Source: Phallus indusiatus (lineage: Eukaryota > Basidiomycota > Agaricomycetes > Phallales > Phallaceae). From it: 64,000 nt of DNA. The stretch is from the NCBI GenBank assembly GCA_027605045.1, contig JAQFWX010000035.1, positions 62,001 through 126,000 of the forward strand. Reading direction: 5' to 3'. This document shows positions 1 through 10,825 of the stretch, in pieces (positions within the stretch are counted from its first letter, which is position 1; every line of letters begins with the position of its first letter). The notes below the pieces were generated by a model. The model searched no databases and was not told where the DNA came from. It worked only from the letters and a program-made list of their open reading frames with translations. A program made the position numbers and the translations under genes.

Positions 1-459
1 TTGTACTGTTCGGCCAACATCTCATGATGCTGACTTCGGGCGTACGCATAAACGAAAAGAGTATTTAAGAGGTAGGATAACAAAAGCACCATGATTTGGC
101 GAATACAGGACCCCAACATGGGGTGTTTATATCGTGCAACACTACATGGAAACAACAGTCATAGGAAATGTTGAGCATTCGCGAAGTATGGACGGTGATC
201 ACGAGCAGACTACCCTCTCATTTTCGCGGTCCGCCAGTGCCGGGACAAAAATAGAGGATACAACAACAGGTTTGACGGATTAAATCACAAGGAATAGTAA
301 CGTTGTAAGTTAGTTTTCAAGTGGAAGAGCGTGGTAATCAGTTGAAAATTGTTCGATAAAATGTATCAAGACTAGATATGAAATAAATGCGTCAACTATC
401 GTCAACAACATATCTAAGAGACAGGCTTACAGGCATGAGGTGAAAAAAAGGAAGAAACG
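1..459. other. Intergenic, no gene seen
   Basis: This stretch lies downstream of the RCC1-type gene. No open frame with recognisable protein similarity, tRNA or repeat was found on either strand. It probably holds the 3' untranslated region of the neighbouring minus-strand gene. Confidence 0.5.
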
Positions 460-2474
460 TTATGCCGTTTTAGTGGCAAGAATGAAACAATGTTGTCCAC
501 CGGCTGCTGCCGATTCGACTTTCCATCCTTCTAGAGCTTTGCTTCGAGTTCTAGTGGGCACAGGCGCCATTTCAACATCCGAGCCTAAACCCAGCTGAGA
601 TCCTGAGCCGAAACCCCAAGCGTATACAAAACCAGCGCGAGAAACCGCGAGATTATGGCGTGTGCCAGCGGACAAGAATGTAATGGGATTGACAGGAGAT
701 GCGCCTACTGCAGCATCTGAGTATGGCAATAAGGGAGGGTTAGGTTGATCCGCGGTAGGTAGGGGCGGGAAGGCTATGAACGTAGGCTCCGAGATAAACT
801 CGTCAATTGCAGCATGGCCGGACGGAATAGCGTCCTCCTCCGTTAATTCTTCGCCTGCAGCTTTCTTTTCTTCGGCTTTCCGGGTTGCTTCTGCTGCTTT
901 TTCCATCGCCTCCTTCTTTGCAGCTTCTCTGCGAATTGCGATATCTTTCATGAGTGGATGGTCATCAGCAAGGCCAGTTTCACGGCCGTCACAACGACCA
1001 CAGCCCATGACGCTTCCATCGTCCAATAAAAATAACGAATGGTGCTCGCCTCCGGCTATTTGGATGATCTTACGACCATTGAGTCTCGATGGATTCAAGG
1101 CATCGACTTCAGTTGGGTGCCAGATAATATCCTCATCACCTCCTTTTTCAGGACTCACGCCTGTTTGCTTAAGACTATTGAGACCCCAGGCATATACGAT
1201 GCCCTTGCTGTTGACAGCAAAGCTGTGGTAGCTTCCGCATCCGATCAAAACAATGTTCCGCAGGGCCAGTCGTTCGGGTGACAGACCGTTCTCTTTACGA
1301 CGTTCAATGATACGACGACCAAGTTGGGCCGTTTGACCCGCACCCCATGTGTAAACATGTCCACCGGTTGTCAGCGCAAGAACGTGATCAGTGCCACAAG
1401 CAACTTGCACGAATTGATAAGGTGCAAGTGACGGAATGGGTGAGGGTTTTAATTGTGTTTTTGATGAACCGACTTTTCCATCAAAACCAAGTAGACCTTC
1501 TGATGACTGTAATTGTTCTTCTTAAGCATCTATATTATTATATGTAAGTGAAATTTGTTGTACGTACTCGGAAGCTACCCCAAGATCGGAGATCTCCATC
1601 AGAGCTTAAAGCGACGCTAACACTGTCACCAGCGGATACAGAGACAGCTCTAAAATCTTCATCCACGAGAGACTGCACAACCATTGGTTGAGTCTCGAGT
1701 ATTTCAGTATCGACAATTTCAGACGGGTTTTCAGGGTCCGGTACACCGACAGTTGGCCTACCAAGGGCAGCGTTGTCGTTGATGCCCCAAGACCAGACCT
1801 TTCATGCATGTCAATATTAATTTTATAAGTATAATATTATGACTAACCTTTCCGACCTCATCGATGGCTAAAGAATGCATGCCACCCGCACATATCATCT
1901 CTAAACCTGCTCCCTCGGATCCCAGAGTATTATTTTTGGCAGCAGTTTCAAACCAAGCATGCAGCCGGGGACGTGCAATTTCATCCAGGGTTTCAGTTCC
2001 CAGACCAAATTGACCAAATTCGCCCTGTCCAAAAACGAAGACGAGACGGGGAGGTCGCGGATGTGAAGCAGGTTCCGGAACAGCATTAATAGCTTTAGTT
2101 CTTGATCCTCTGGCTAAAGTAGTAGTCAATTTTTCTTTTGTCATCTTGAGTTTTTCCTTTTTCTCGGCTTTGGCAGGAGGTGGAGGGGGAGCAGGGGCCG
2201 CCCGACTTCTAGGCTTACCCCGCTGGCGAGACGGAGGAGCAGCAAGTTCCTCCTTTTTCTCTTTCTCTTCGGGTGTATTCTCGTTAATGGGTTCCAAATT
2301 AGGTTGTGCGACGTTCTTGGTGCGTTTTCTCGGGTGTGTTTTCTCTTGTTCGACGGTGACAGAAGCGGCGCGTTTCCTGGACGGTGGTTTAGAATCTAGA
2401 GACTCTTGTGGTTCTGCTGGGGGAACTGATCGCAAACGAGAAGATGCTCGAGTTCCGTTGGTTTTGGGAGGCAT
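460..2474 (-). CDS. RCC1: RCC1-type Ran guanine nucleotide exchange factor
   Basis: The encoded protein should load GTP on Ran at chromatin and so set the direction of nucleocytoplasmic transport (RCC1/Prp20/Pim1 family). The N-terminal ~130 residues are basic and proline-rich with Lys/Arg clusters that look like nuclear localisation signals and an RGKPR segment resembling an AT hook. RCC1 beta-propeller blades follow, recognisable by repeated motifs such as VFGQGEFGQFGLG, AGGMHSLAI, VWSWGINDNAALGR, ACGTDHVLAL, VYTWGAGQTAQLGR and VYAWGFGSGSQLGLG. I infer three exons: 2474-1848, 1798-1564 and 1499-460. The first intron joins EVGK to VWSWG; the second joins SFRVQ to GLLGFDG. The start is the ATG at 2474, which opens MPPKTNG. 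A low-complexity acidic/basic insert (about 50 residues, EAAKKEAME type) interrupts one blade. PHS1 is divergent, only 161 bp away, so the promoters are shared or adjacent. Confidence 0.9.
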
Positions 2475-2635
2475 GGTGGTGGATGTAAAGAAAGGAAGAC
2501 GCGTTGAGGTCGCGTTTGAAACAAGAGTATATGTCTAGTGTGGCCCTGGTTTGGACAAGGTCGGCAAAACCTTGCCGAGTCAGCACAAAGCGTCACTTTT
2601 GTCACCTTGTCACGACATCTAGTCGGCCAAAGATC

Positions 2636-3622
2636 ATGAAACCGTCCACTCAAAAAAATTGTAAGCAGCGTTTATTGTTCAAACTATAGTATACTGACTA
2701 TTGTTTAGCCCTGGGTTCTTGTTTAGTCCGTTATTATCTCGTGTTTTATAATATTTTCTCGGCTATCGGATGGTCGGTCGTGCTCTACAACACTATCAGG
2801 CACCTTGCTGGCCTTACCCCGTTGGCTCGAGTGGCACATGCGACTTCAACTCCAACAGCAAAATCAGCGTTGCTGAAAATGCTAAGCTCTTATAATTTTG
2901 TAAAGGCTGTGTTGCCTTTTAGAGCTCAAGTAGAAGCAAGTATCCCGACAGAGTGGATTCCTTTGTTTGAACGCGCAAAGACCTCGTTCACTGCTGTCGG
3001 GTGGCAAACTGCAGTAGTCCAATCTTTTGCCATATTGGAGATACTTCACGTCCTTGTTGGCTGGGTGAGAAGTCCACCATCCACCACTGTTATGCAAGTG
3101 TCCAGCAGACTTATCTTAGTCTGGGGAATTGCCGACCGTTTCGAAAGTGTGAGTTTAAACCGAGCTCTTAAATAAAATATTTCTTTTATACATTTCATTT
3201 TCAGGCGCGATATAATCCTATTTACACCTCCATGGTTTTATCCTGGTCTGTTACCGAGATTATTCGCTATGTCTTCTATGCAGTAAATAAGCTTGGATAT
3301 GAGCCAAAATGGCTCTTGTGGTTGCGTTACACCACATTTTATATTCTCTACCCCACAGGGGCAGGTTCAGAAGCTGCCTTAATTTTCTCTACTCTACCCA
3401 GCCAAAAGGCTTGGGACCGATGGACAGAGGGGGACTTCATCCGAGGCTTGCTGTTCTGTATTTGGTGGCCTGGTATGTTTCGATCAAGGCTAACCCGTTT
3501 TCTTACACACAGTGATCTCTTTGTTTTTGATAGGGCTTTACGTGATGTACACTTATATGATCAAACAACGAAGAAAGGTTTTAGGGAAAGCTCGTCCGGA
3601 TCAAAAGCTGAAAAGCACATAG
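2636..3622 (+). CDS. PHS1: Very-long-chain 3-hydroxyacyl-CoA dehydratase
   Basis: PTPLA/PHS1 family enzyme of the ER membrane, which dehydrates 3-hydroxyacyl-CoA in the very-long-chain fatty acid elongation cycle. Four exons fit: 2636-2660, 2727-3148, 3205-3472 and 3534-3622. The family core is clear: YYLVFYNIFSAIGW in the first membrane segment, LEILHVLVGWVRS, and SWSVTEIIRY followed by LRYTTFYILYPTGAGSE. The Tyr and Glu seven residues apart in YPTGAGSE correspond to the catalytic Tyr/Glu pair known for this family. The C-terminus is lysine-rich and ends in KLKST, consistent with a cytosolic ER-retention-like tail. The tiny first exon (MKPSTQKN) is inferred from an in-frame ATG and a GTAAGC donor. 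Two acceptors, at 2708 and 2726, are both in frame, so the exact N-terminus is less certain than the rest. Confidence 0.9.
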
Positions 3623-3728
3623 GATAGAAATTAGTTACATATCTTGGTTTTTTTCTTTGAATACATATTGTACCCTAGTAAACTGGTCAATTTCAGTCGT
3701 GTACAAATATTCCGCGCTAAAGTCATGT

Positions 3729-3811
3729 TCTCAGGTAGTATAGAGGTTAGTATTCGCGCCTGTCATGAACCGCGAACGCGCGAGACCGGGGTTCGATTCC
3801 CCGCCTGAGAG
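3729..3811 (+). tRNA. tRNA-Asp (GTC), with an 11-nt intron
   Basis: A complete cloverleaf folds by eye. The 7-bp acceptor stem pairs TCTCAGG (3729-3735) with CCTGAGA, with G as discriminator. The D-arm carries AGTATAGAGGTTAGTA. The anticodon stem CGCGC pairs with GCGCG around loop CTGTCAC, with anticodon GTC at 3762-3764. The T-arm is CGGGG-TTCGATT-CCCCG. An 11-nt intron (3766-3776) sits immediately 3' of position 37, the canonical place for nuclear tRNA introns. Removing it leaves a 72-nt tRNA. Confidence 0.93.
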
Positions 3812-3819
3812 TTTTTTTT
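3812..3819 (+). terminator. RNA polymerase III T-tract terminator
   Basis: A run of eight T residues directly follows the tRNA discriminator base, as expected for Pol III termination. Confidence 0.8.
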
Positions 3820-3938
3820 GTTCTTTCGACGAAGTTTTTTTAGTCGCGAGCAATTCATGTCCCAGTCAACTTCTAATTACTACTTATCACAAGATCAAAG
3901 TATATGAGGACATTCATATTGAAGTTTATACAATAAGT

Positions 3939-5141
3939 TTACTGTTTTAGCTTCTCAATCAGCTGTGGTACGGCTTCATACAGATCCGCAACTAGTCCCG
4001 CGTCAGCAACCTGGAAGATCGGTGCGTCCGGATCCTACGGTAAACCACTGAGAAGAGGGAAAACTGGATAAATATCAGAACATACCTTATTGATAGCGAC
4101 AATCATTTTGGAATCCTTCATCCCAGCCAAATGTTGTATAGCGCCAGAGATACCAATGGCCATGTAAAGCTCAGGCGCAACGACTTTTCCTGTTTGACCA
4201 ACCTATTCACAACGTAAATAAAGGTAGACGAAACAACTAGTTCGAAATCTCTCTAACCTGTAATGAATTGTCCGCATAGCCTGCATCTACAGCTGCTCGA
4301 GAAGCACCAACTGCGGCACCGAGTAAGTCTGCAAGGGGATATAATGTTTTCTGAAATGTCTCCGCATCCTTCAATGCACGTCCACCGGAAACCACACGAC
4401 TAGCACTGCCCAATTCAGGACGATCTGATTTCGTCACATCCGTTCTAATATGCTTAGAAGGCATATCTGCAACCTCAACTGCCTCAACTGACTGGACTTC
4501 AGCTTCCCCTCCAAATTCGGCCGCCTTATACGATGTAGCCCGTATTGAAAAAATCTTTATTGGAATTGACTCCGGAGCACGAACACGAGTAAGTGCATTT
4601 CCTGCATAAATTGGTCGAACGAATGTCGTAGAATTGGAAGACGAATCATGTTCAAATGAAATAACATCTGAGATGACTGGTAGATCAAGGGTAGCGGCAA
4701 CTCGGGGAAGAATTCCTCTGGCAGACGATGAATGTGCGGACACGACATGAGAAAAGGCTGAATTGGATAATATCTTCCGTATTAATGGGGCTACAGCTTC
4801 GGGTAGAGGAGGTATGTATAATGACGAGCTTGCGTGTAGTAAGGTGTTTAGCCCCTTCAATCTGCAGATATCATCTACAATGAGATAGGAGTGTAGGTCA
4901 TACAGGAACCTTACTTTTTGGCTTTCCCAACAATGTCAGCTACTGATTCAGGTTTGTCAACAACGAGACCGGTAACATTCCCCCCCAACCGACTTGCTGC
5001 TGTAAGAGCAGACAGAGAACCACTATCAATTTCTCCATTGTGATGTTCTAAGTAAACCAAGACATTAGGATTCGAAGCCGACGCATAGCATCGCACTGAT
5101 GCTCGAGCAATTGGAGTGAAGGAACGTAGCCGTATGAACAT
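3939..5141 (-). CDS. ETFA: Electron transfer flavoprotein alpha subunit, mitochondrial
   Basis: With ETF-beta this FAD protein passes electrons from mitochondrial acyl-CoA dehydrogenases to ETF-ubiquinone oxidoreductase. The N-terminus ([20 protein letters not shown]) is an Arg/Ser-rich amphipathic mitochondrial presequence. It is followed by the alpha-subunit N-domain ([24 protein letters not shown]) and the FAD-binding C-domain with [64 protein letters not shown] and DAGLVADL. Four exons fit: 5141-4915, 4861-4258, 4202-4086 and 4034-3939, all with GT-AG introns. The length, about 345 residues, is normal for the family. PEX5 lies just upstream on the same strand. Confidence 0.94.
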
Positions 5142-5322
5142 GAACTTTTGAAGTGGTTTCGCGATACGTCACCTGGATTGCCAGTTCCGACTCGTCACAC
5201 AAGCCGGAACCTGGTTCAGTACCGAAACCGACACTAGTAAGTAATCCGGCATTTCCACACTTTCATCTATTTAACAACCGAAACCCTTCTTGGATGTACA
5301 CAGCTTAAATAGTAATATATAT

Positions 5323-7632
5323 TCAAAAATCAAATCCTTCTTGTCTGAAGCGATTCAACACTTGACCAGGCTTCGCAGCCTCGGCGAGGTCCGGTCTCTC
5401 CATCGCCAAAAGACATTTTCGAAGGGTTTGCCAGAGTTGCTCACTCTTTTCGCTCGAAGCGGATTCTTGCATGGACAATGCAGTCAAAAAGTGTTCGGCA
5501 GCTTCTTTATGAGCTCCAATGTTCAAACCTACCAGAACCAGCTCAACTCGTAACCAAATTTTTAACAAGTAAAAACTTACATGCAACACCGACGTTATAG
5601 ATAGCGCGGGTATATGTCGGACGCAAACGTAATGCTTCACGGTATATGCCTAGAGCCTCTTCTGGTTTCGATCCATTCGATAAGCAAGAACCAAGTCGAT
5701 TCCATAATAAATAATCCTGTCACGTCCGCTTAGGATGTGAAAGAGATTTGTAAAAAAGAAAACTCACTTGTGGTCGAACTGACAACGCGGCTTCAAAACA
5801 GTCCTTCGCTTTGTCAAATTCCGCATTGGTATAAAACAGCACGCCCAGACCAATTTGAACGTCCGGGTCCAATTCTCCCTTAGTATGTTGCTGACGGGCG
5901 ACAGACAAAAAGGCATCCGTGGTTTGTTGAAGAGAAGCCCACGATGCCTTTGCTATAGGCGCTTTCAATTCCTCTGGCAGCAGATGTCCGTATTTAATTA
6001 TGAGCCACTTTAGCAACGTGGAATGCGACGCTCGTTCAAATGTTTCGTTCGCATACGAAATCGCGAGTGGCTGTCGCGTTCAAAGCAAATGAGAAGGTTA
6101 CTGTTGAAGAAATCAGACTTACGATCATCCCTTCCCCAGGTTGACCCGACTCCTGAGAACGTCGAACGCCTTCCATCAGCGCCCGCATGGCCTGATCTTC
6201 ACGTTCGTCCATACTTCTGACTTCGCCCAATAAGACCCAAGCTTCATAACCGCCTTGTCCCAATTCTCCCTTTTGAATGGCCGCTTCCAATAAAAGAGCA
6301 ACTTCGGTGAGTGAACCGTTTTGTTCTAGTAGTTCTTTCGCCCTAGTCAAGTGAGAGATAGGCTCAGCTATAAATGGATTCGACGGCTCTTTATCCGCAA
6401 AAGTTAGCGATGCGTAAATAAATAGCGAGCTGGAACTTACCGAACTGGTAGGGTTCCAGAACAGGTACACCGTCGTCATCAAAGCGTCTCGTATTTTCTT
6501 CATTAATGCTATTTTTCCATGCTGATTCCATATCATTGGCAAAACCGTAATCTTCTCTCTGAGATTGCATAAGATCATTGAACTCTGCTTCCCATTGGGC
6601 CATATCCTTAGGCGGTAACTCGGAATTTTGAAGTTGATCCCATATCCTATACCACACCTGTTATGATGAATGCCACCAAGTCAAAGTAGGGATGCTTACT
6701 TTTCAAAATCACTTTTCTCTTTGTCGCCGAATGTAGCACCGTCGTCACCGATGGTAGTTCTCTCGAAAGCGGCTTCCAGTGACTCTGTTTCATCTTTGAC
6801 TTCAACAATGCGGGATTGCTCTTTGGAAACAAGTGCTGCTGCTCGACTAAAAGCTTCTTCAAAATCCGTATCAACTGCTCTTCCCTTTCCTTTTACATCG
6901 ACCCTGGAAAATTCTTCATCCCAGTTGATAATGGGAGGAGAAACAATGCCATCTAATCTTGGATAAAATGTCGAATTGTACATGCCAGTCTGATTCATGG
7001 GACCTGTACAAGTCAATAGCATTCAGACAATTATTGTATACAAAACGAGCGTACGATAGAGTGGGATATGTGACCCAGACTGTAATGCTTGGGGATACTC
7101 ATTCTGAATTAGAGAATTTCCGAAGTCTTCTGACCACTGGGACTTTTGTATTTGCTGCAAGGGCTGTGACTGTAATGGGGACGTAGCGTTACTACGATCC
7201 CGTGTCAAGCTTTCTGGTACACTCGAAGTTGGAATATGCTGCTGCATTCTAAATAGCTCAGAGCTAATTTGATGCATGTTCATTGGAATATTTGTGTGAA
7301 ATTCGGGTAAATTTGCTTGAGGTCCGTCGAAGAATCGTCTTGCCATGCTGACGTCGGCAACGTTAGAAACTGCGGACGGTGGAAGATGGTGCAACTATGA
7401 GTAAAGTCTTAGACAATTAACAATTATCCACAGAGAATACTTTTTACAAACCTTCGAAGAAGACTGTCCCCCAATCCGGTCCTATAATCCTTGTGGGTTA
7501 GTACGTTTACTGGACAAGGGAATCTGTTCAACTTGCTCGCTGGAGACTTCTATCACTTTCTGCATGCTTCAGTATTTGCGAGAGAGGATTGGATGTTGTA
7601 GCGCATTCAGCTCCCGAAATTAGTGACTCCAT
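5323..7632 (-). CDS. PEX5: Peroxisomal targeting signal 1 receptor
   Basis: A cycling receptor that binds the C-terminal PTS1 tripeptide of matrix proteins and docks at the peroxisome through PEX14. The start ATG at 7632 gives MESLISGAEC; the Cys at position 10 matches the conserved N-terminal cysteine that is mono-ubiquitinated for receptor export. WxxxF-type PEX14-binding motifs follow: WSEDF, WDEEF and WEAEF. The C-terminal half is a TPR domain (HLTRAKELLEQNGSL, YEAWVLLGEVRSMDERE, DVQIGLGVLFYTNAEFDKA, LLWNRLGSCLSNGSKPEEAL, YTRAIYNVGVACLNIGAHKEA) and the protein ends NRFRQEGFDF. Exon 1 is 7632-7537 and exon 2 is only 30 nt (7481-7452). The first intron is predicted to be GC-AG (donor GCAAGT at 7536), because this joins SLQR to DRIGG in the right frame and no GT donor does. 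Later exon borders are approximate. Confidence 0.92.
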
Positions 7633-7779
7633 ATCGATGGTAGAACTCGCAGCGTTGATGGCTCGAGACAAAATTTGGGAGATTGATCACTACTGATGCA
7701 GATGGACCGGCGGGAGCCGGCTATCCAAGAAACAGTGGCAAGAACAGGCGCTCACCGTCTACGTAATACCGCGTTAAGC

Positions 7780-7900
7780 AACACGTGATCGCGGCTAGTT
7801 CTTTGTTGCAATGTGGACAGGGACGTGGACGGAGGGGTGGATGGTCGGAGATGGTCGGACTTTGGTGAGCACAAGTAAGCCCGGTGGCATTGCTTTTATT
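7780..7900 (+). promoter_or_regulatory. FunK1-A promoter module
   Basis: Upstream of FunK1-A lies ACACGTGATCGCGGC (7781-7795), which includes an E-box-like CACGTG, and about 80 bp further a segment containing AAGTAAGCCCGGTGGCATTGCTTTT. Both recur in the same order and spacing in front of FunK1-B and, on the opposite strand, FunK1-E. Part recurs before pseudogene D. This conservation between otherwise diverged flanks marks it as promoter or 5' leader. The AGGTAAG piece also resembles a splice donor. Confidence 0.55.
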
Positions 7901-7969
7901 ACCAAACCATTTACTGATTACCTCCCCAGCAGGAATCCAAAAAAATCCTCAATTCTTCTCACTCGGTGA

Positions 7970-10388
7970 ATGACACACCATTCATGTTCTAGTAGTCAAC
8001 TAGATTCCTCCGCGTCAGAACTGTATGATCAGATAAAAGCCGAGTTCGGCGATTCTGTTTATGAAAGTAATCAGCTATTCGATAAAATCTTCAATACCTC
8101 TTTTCCACAAGATCTCGGAGGGGTGATTCAAGACTGTATAAACGAGTTCAGAGGATCCCTGCCTCCAATGTCCGGAGACGAACGCGATTACTACGTCTCC
8201 TTCGTCAAACGTCTCAACATCGTTAAGGAATCGTTGGAACGCCATAAACTGATGGAAGGCAGTATCTACAAGGACGTTCTATTTGAGATATGTGATGAAG
8301 TCATGAAAGAACGTATCAAAAACAGCGCTGGTCCACCGCCAGACATCATAGCACGAGTTCCACCACCGCGGCCTACTCTCAAAAAGACCACAGGCAATGT
8401 TTCTTGGATGAATGTTGAATTCTGCGTTGAGGTCAAGGGACAACAATACGCAGAAATGGTGGCGCAAGGAGCAACTTATGCACGCAGCATCATGGCGGCT
8501 CAGAGAAGTCGTTATTTCGTCCTCATCATCTTCTACGAGCAGAAGTCGGCTAACGTCTCCTTTGGACTTTTCACGCCCGCTTGGCTTTGCTTATCTTCCA
8601 AAATCAACATTGAAACTACTGACGGCCAAAGGCAATTTATATGGGACATGGCACGGATATGGAGTTGCAAATCCAGATGGAGCGCTGGGTTTGATCTGAC
8701 TTGCAACAATACCACTTGCTATTTGGAAGGGTATGGGACCTTCTCAATTCAACGTGAAATCTTCCATCGCATCTCTATTGCAGGTCGACGGACACGGGTT
8801 GACATTATCACTGATGGCAAAGCTGATAATACAGAGACAGGTATGATTCGGTTCTATATTTGCTGTATGACGACATATTTATTTTATACAGCGGATAATT
8901 CTCACAGGAGGAGTTTGGTTTCCGGGTTTCATGAATACACTTCCAACAAGTCATCAATAACCACCCCGGAAAACTCAGAAAGTCATACGCAATCATCTGG
9001 AATTTGTAGATCAGCTCGTCTTTTGGCAAGGGTTCGACAGGGATTCGCGGCCTCAACACCATCACCGCCCATTACTCCTTCACATAGTCTCCGACCATGT
9101 GATTTGCCGGTCATCCGTTCGCCTCCTCTTTATAACAAGCTGGTTTTGAAAGACTCCTGGCCAATTATGTCGCGCGAAAAGCAAGAAGAAGAAGTGTTCA
9201 GAGAAGTGGGCAGTAAATTCGGCGTGCCAAAGATTCTACGTTCCTTTGCCGTCAAAATAGAACGGGACAACAACCAAACCAACAAGTGCGATACAGCCTG
9301 GTTTTTTCCAGACAATTCAACAAAATTGGGACTGTGGAGATCCGACTCTAATAAATTCAGCAGCACCTCACAGAGTTCACATAAAAATGAAAAGAACGAA
9401 GGGCCTGAGCATCGGGTGCATGTCCGCTTGCTCGTACAAACAGAAGGAAAGCCGCTTTACACAGCAGAAGGTCCAAGACAATTACTTCAAGCTGTCCTAC
9501 ATGCTATGATCGGTTAGTTCCCTTTTTTGAACTTTTTATATCGCGTCACCAAGCTCACTATTTAAATTACAGGTTATTGGGTGATACTCAAGAATGGTTG
9601 GCTTCATCGGGACGTCAGCAATGGGAACGTACTTTTGATGGAAACGCCTGAGGAACGTGACAAGATCGAGGGGTATGTCTTTATTGAGTGTTCTGAGATA
9701 CATATGTGAAAATTTGGTTTAGATTTGAAGATATTTTGACAAAGAGTATTCTTGAAAAGTACTTTGATAAGTGTATTGGATTTATCTCGGATGGTGATCT
9801 AGCGGTGAAGTGGGCGAATTTAAGCAGAGAGACCGCAAAGCAGCGCTCGGTGCGTTGTCTTTTACTAAAGATCAACTCACCCTTAGATATGCTAATGTTC
9901 AGGGAACGCTCCCATTCATGTCTCGCCGACTGATTACTGCTGAACTCACGAAAGAACAGATCCCCCATTCAGCTATTGATGACCTGGAGTCATATGTATG
10001 GGTACTGTTTTCAAGTATATTGCGCGCCATGGAATTTCGTGGAGTCAAATTATCTGAGCTCGAGAAAATTTATCGGACCTGTCTCCAGTCTTTTGATCTG
10101 GGAACTCTTGATCGAAGGGCTGGGTTTGAGCATACCCTTAGATTACATGCCGGCAAAATGTCTCGCGCCTTCGAACCAATTACTGGTCTACTACTGGAAT
10201 GGCTGTCCCTAGCAAATGAGTTGGAGTTCATGAATGAGGAATACCCAATTTCTGAGAATTATCCCAAGTTTTTGCAGCCGCACCTTAAAAGGTACCTTCA
10301 AATCGGAATCTCATATCTTGAAAAGCTGGAGGATAATTGGGAGTACATCAAGGAATCATCCCAGACAACTCTGTCCGCACCTGATTGA
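7970..10388 (+). CDS. FunK1-type fungal protein kinase, copy A
   Basis: A member of the FunK1 family of fungus-specific protein kinases expanded in Agaricomycetes; substrates are not known. The N-terminal ~280 residues (IFNTSFPQDLGGVIQDCINEF, WMNVEFCVEVKGQQYAEMV, RSRYFVLIIFYEQKSANVSF) form the family's accessory domain. The kinase core follows: Lys-containing KLVLKDSW, HRVHVRLLVQTEGKPL, catalytic loop WLHRDVSNGNVLL with the HRD triad, FISDGDLAVKW at the metal-binding Asp position, and RSGTLPFMSRRLI as activation/P+1 region. Introns inferred: 8841-8891 (51 nt, no stop, in frame), one after MIG near 9515-9571, one near 9674-9720 and one at 9850-9902. The last joins KQRS to GTLPF through acceptor TTCAG. 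No lesion was seen. It is a tandem partner of copy B. Confidence 0.85.
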
Positions 10389-10680
10389 ATATTAGAATGT
10401 TCATTCTTTATTTTCGAATCGAGTATCCTTTGAAACTAGTCTAATATTGAGCTTCTGTGACTTTAACAACCATAATTATAATTATATATTCCTTCTGAGA
10501 TAAGTTCGACTAACGTTTACTCAACAATTCTCGCGTTAAGTCCCGGCATGATGCAAAGAAAGACTCTTGACGGTTTGAAAGATTATCGTAATTTTTTTGC
10601 GTGATGACAAGGATTTGTTTCTTATTGAGGACATGACCTTTGTCATTATGCCGGACCGCGTCCAAGTATTGATAGTTAAT
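10389..10680. other. Intergenic between FunK1-A and FunK1-B
   Basis: AT-rich spacer. A segment at about 10581-10640 (TTTTTTTGCGTGATGACAAG and following) is similar to the reverse complement of about 38980-39040 upstream of pseudogene D, showing that the duplicated FunK1 unit includes upstream DNA. No gene was seen. Confidence 0.5.
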
Positions 10681-10810
10681 TAATGACGCGTCAACATCAC
10701 GTGATCGCGGCTCGTCTTTCGTGACTTATGGGACAGGGACGTGTATCGTCGACAGTCACGACGGTCGTGTTCGGTGAGCAGAGGTAAGCCCGGGTGGCGC
10801 TGCTTTTCTA
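10681..10810 (+). promoter_or_regulatory. FunK1-B promoter module
   Basis: Contains GACGCGTCAACATCACGTGA, ATCGCGGC, CGACGGTCGTGTTCGGTGAG and AGGTAAGCCCGGGTGGCGCT just ahead of the ATG at 10826. The same blocks in the same order occur on the opposite strand at 44080-44240, in front of FunK1-E. Confidence 0.6.
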
Positions 10811-10825
10811 TCAGATCTTCCGCTG

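Noticed and set aside
776..1231. Open frames on the plus strand over the RCC1 gene
   Set aside because: They lie wholly antisense to a well-supported RCC1 domain and have no recognisable similarity.
9810..10388. Continuous frame beginning MGEFKQRDRK as the FunK1-A C-terminal exon start
   Set aside because: The start lies in the wrong frame for the upstream exon; splicing at 9850-9902 joins KQRS to GTLPFM, matching the family motif.
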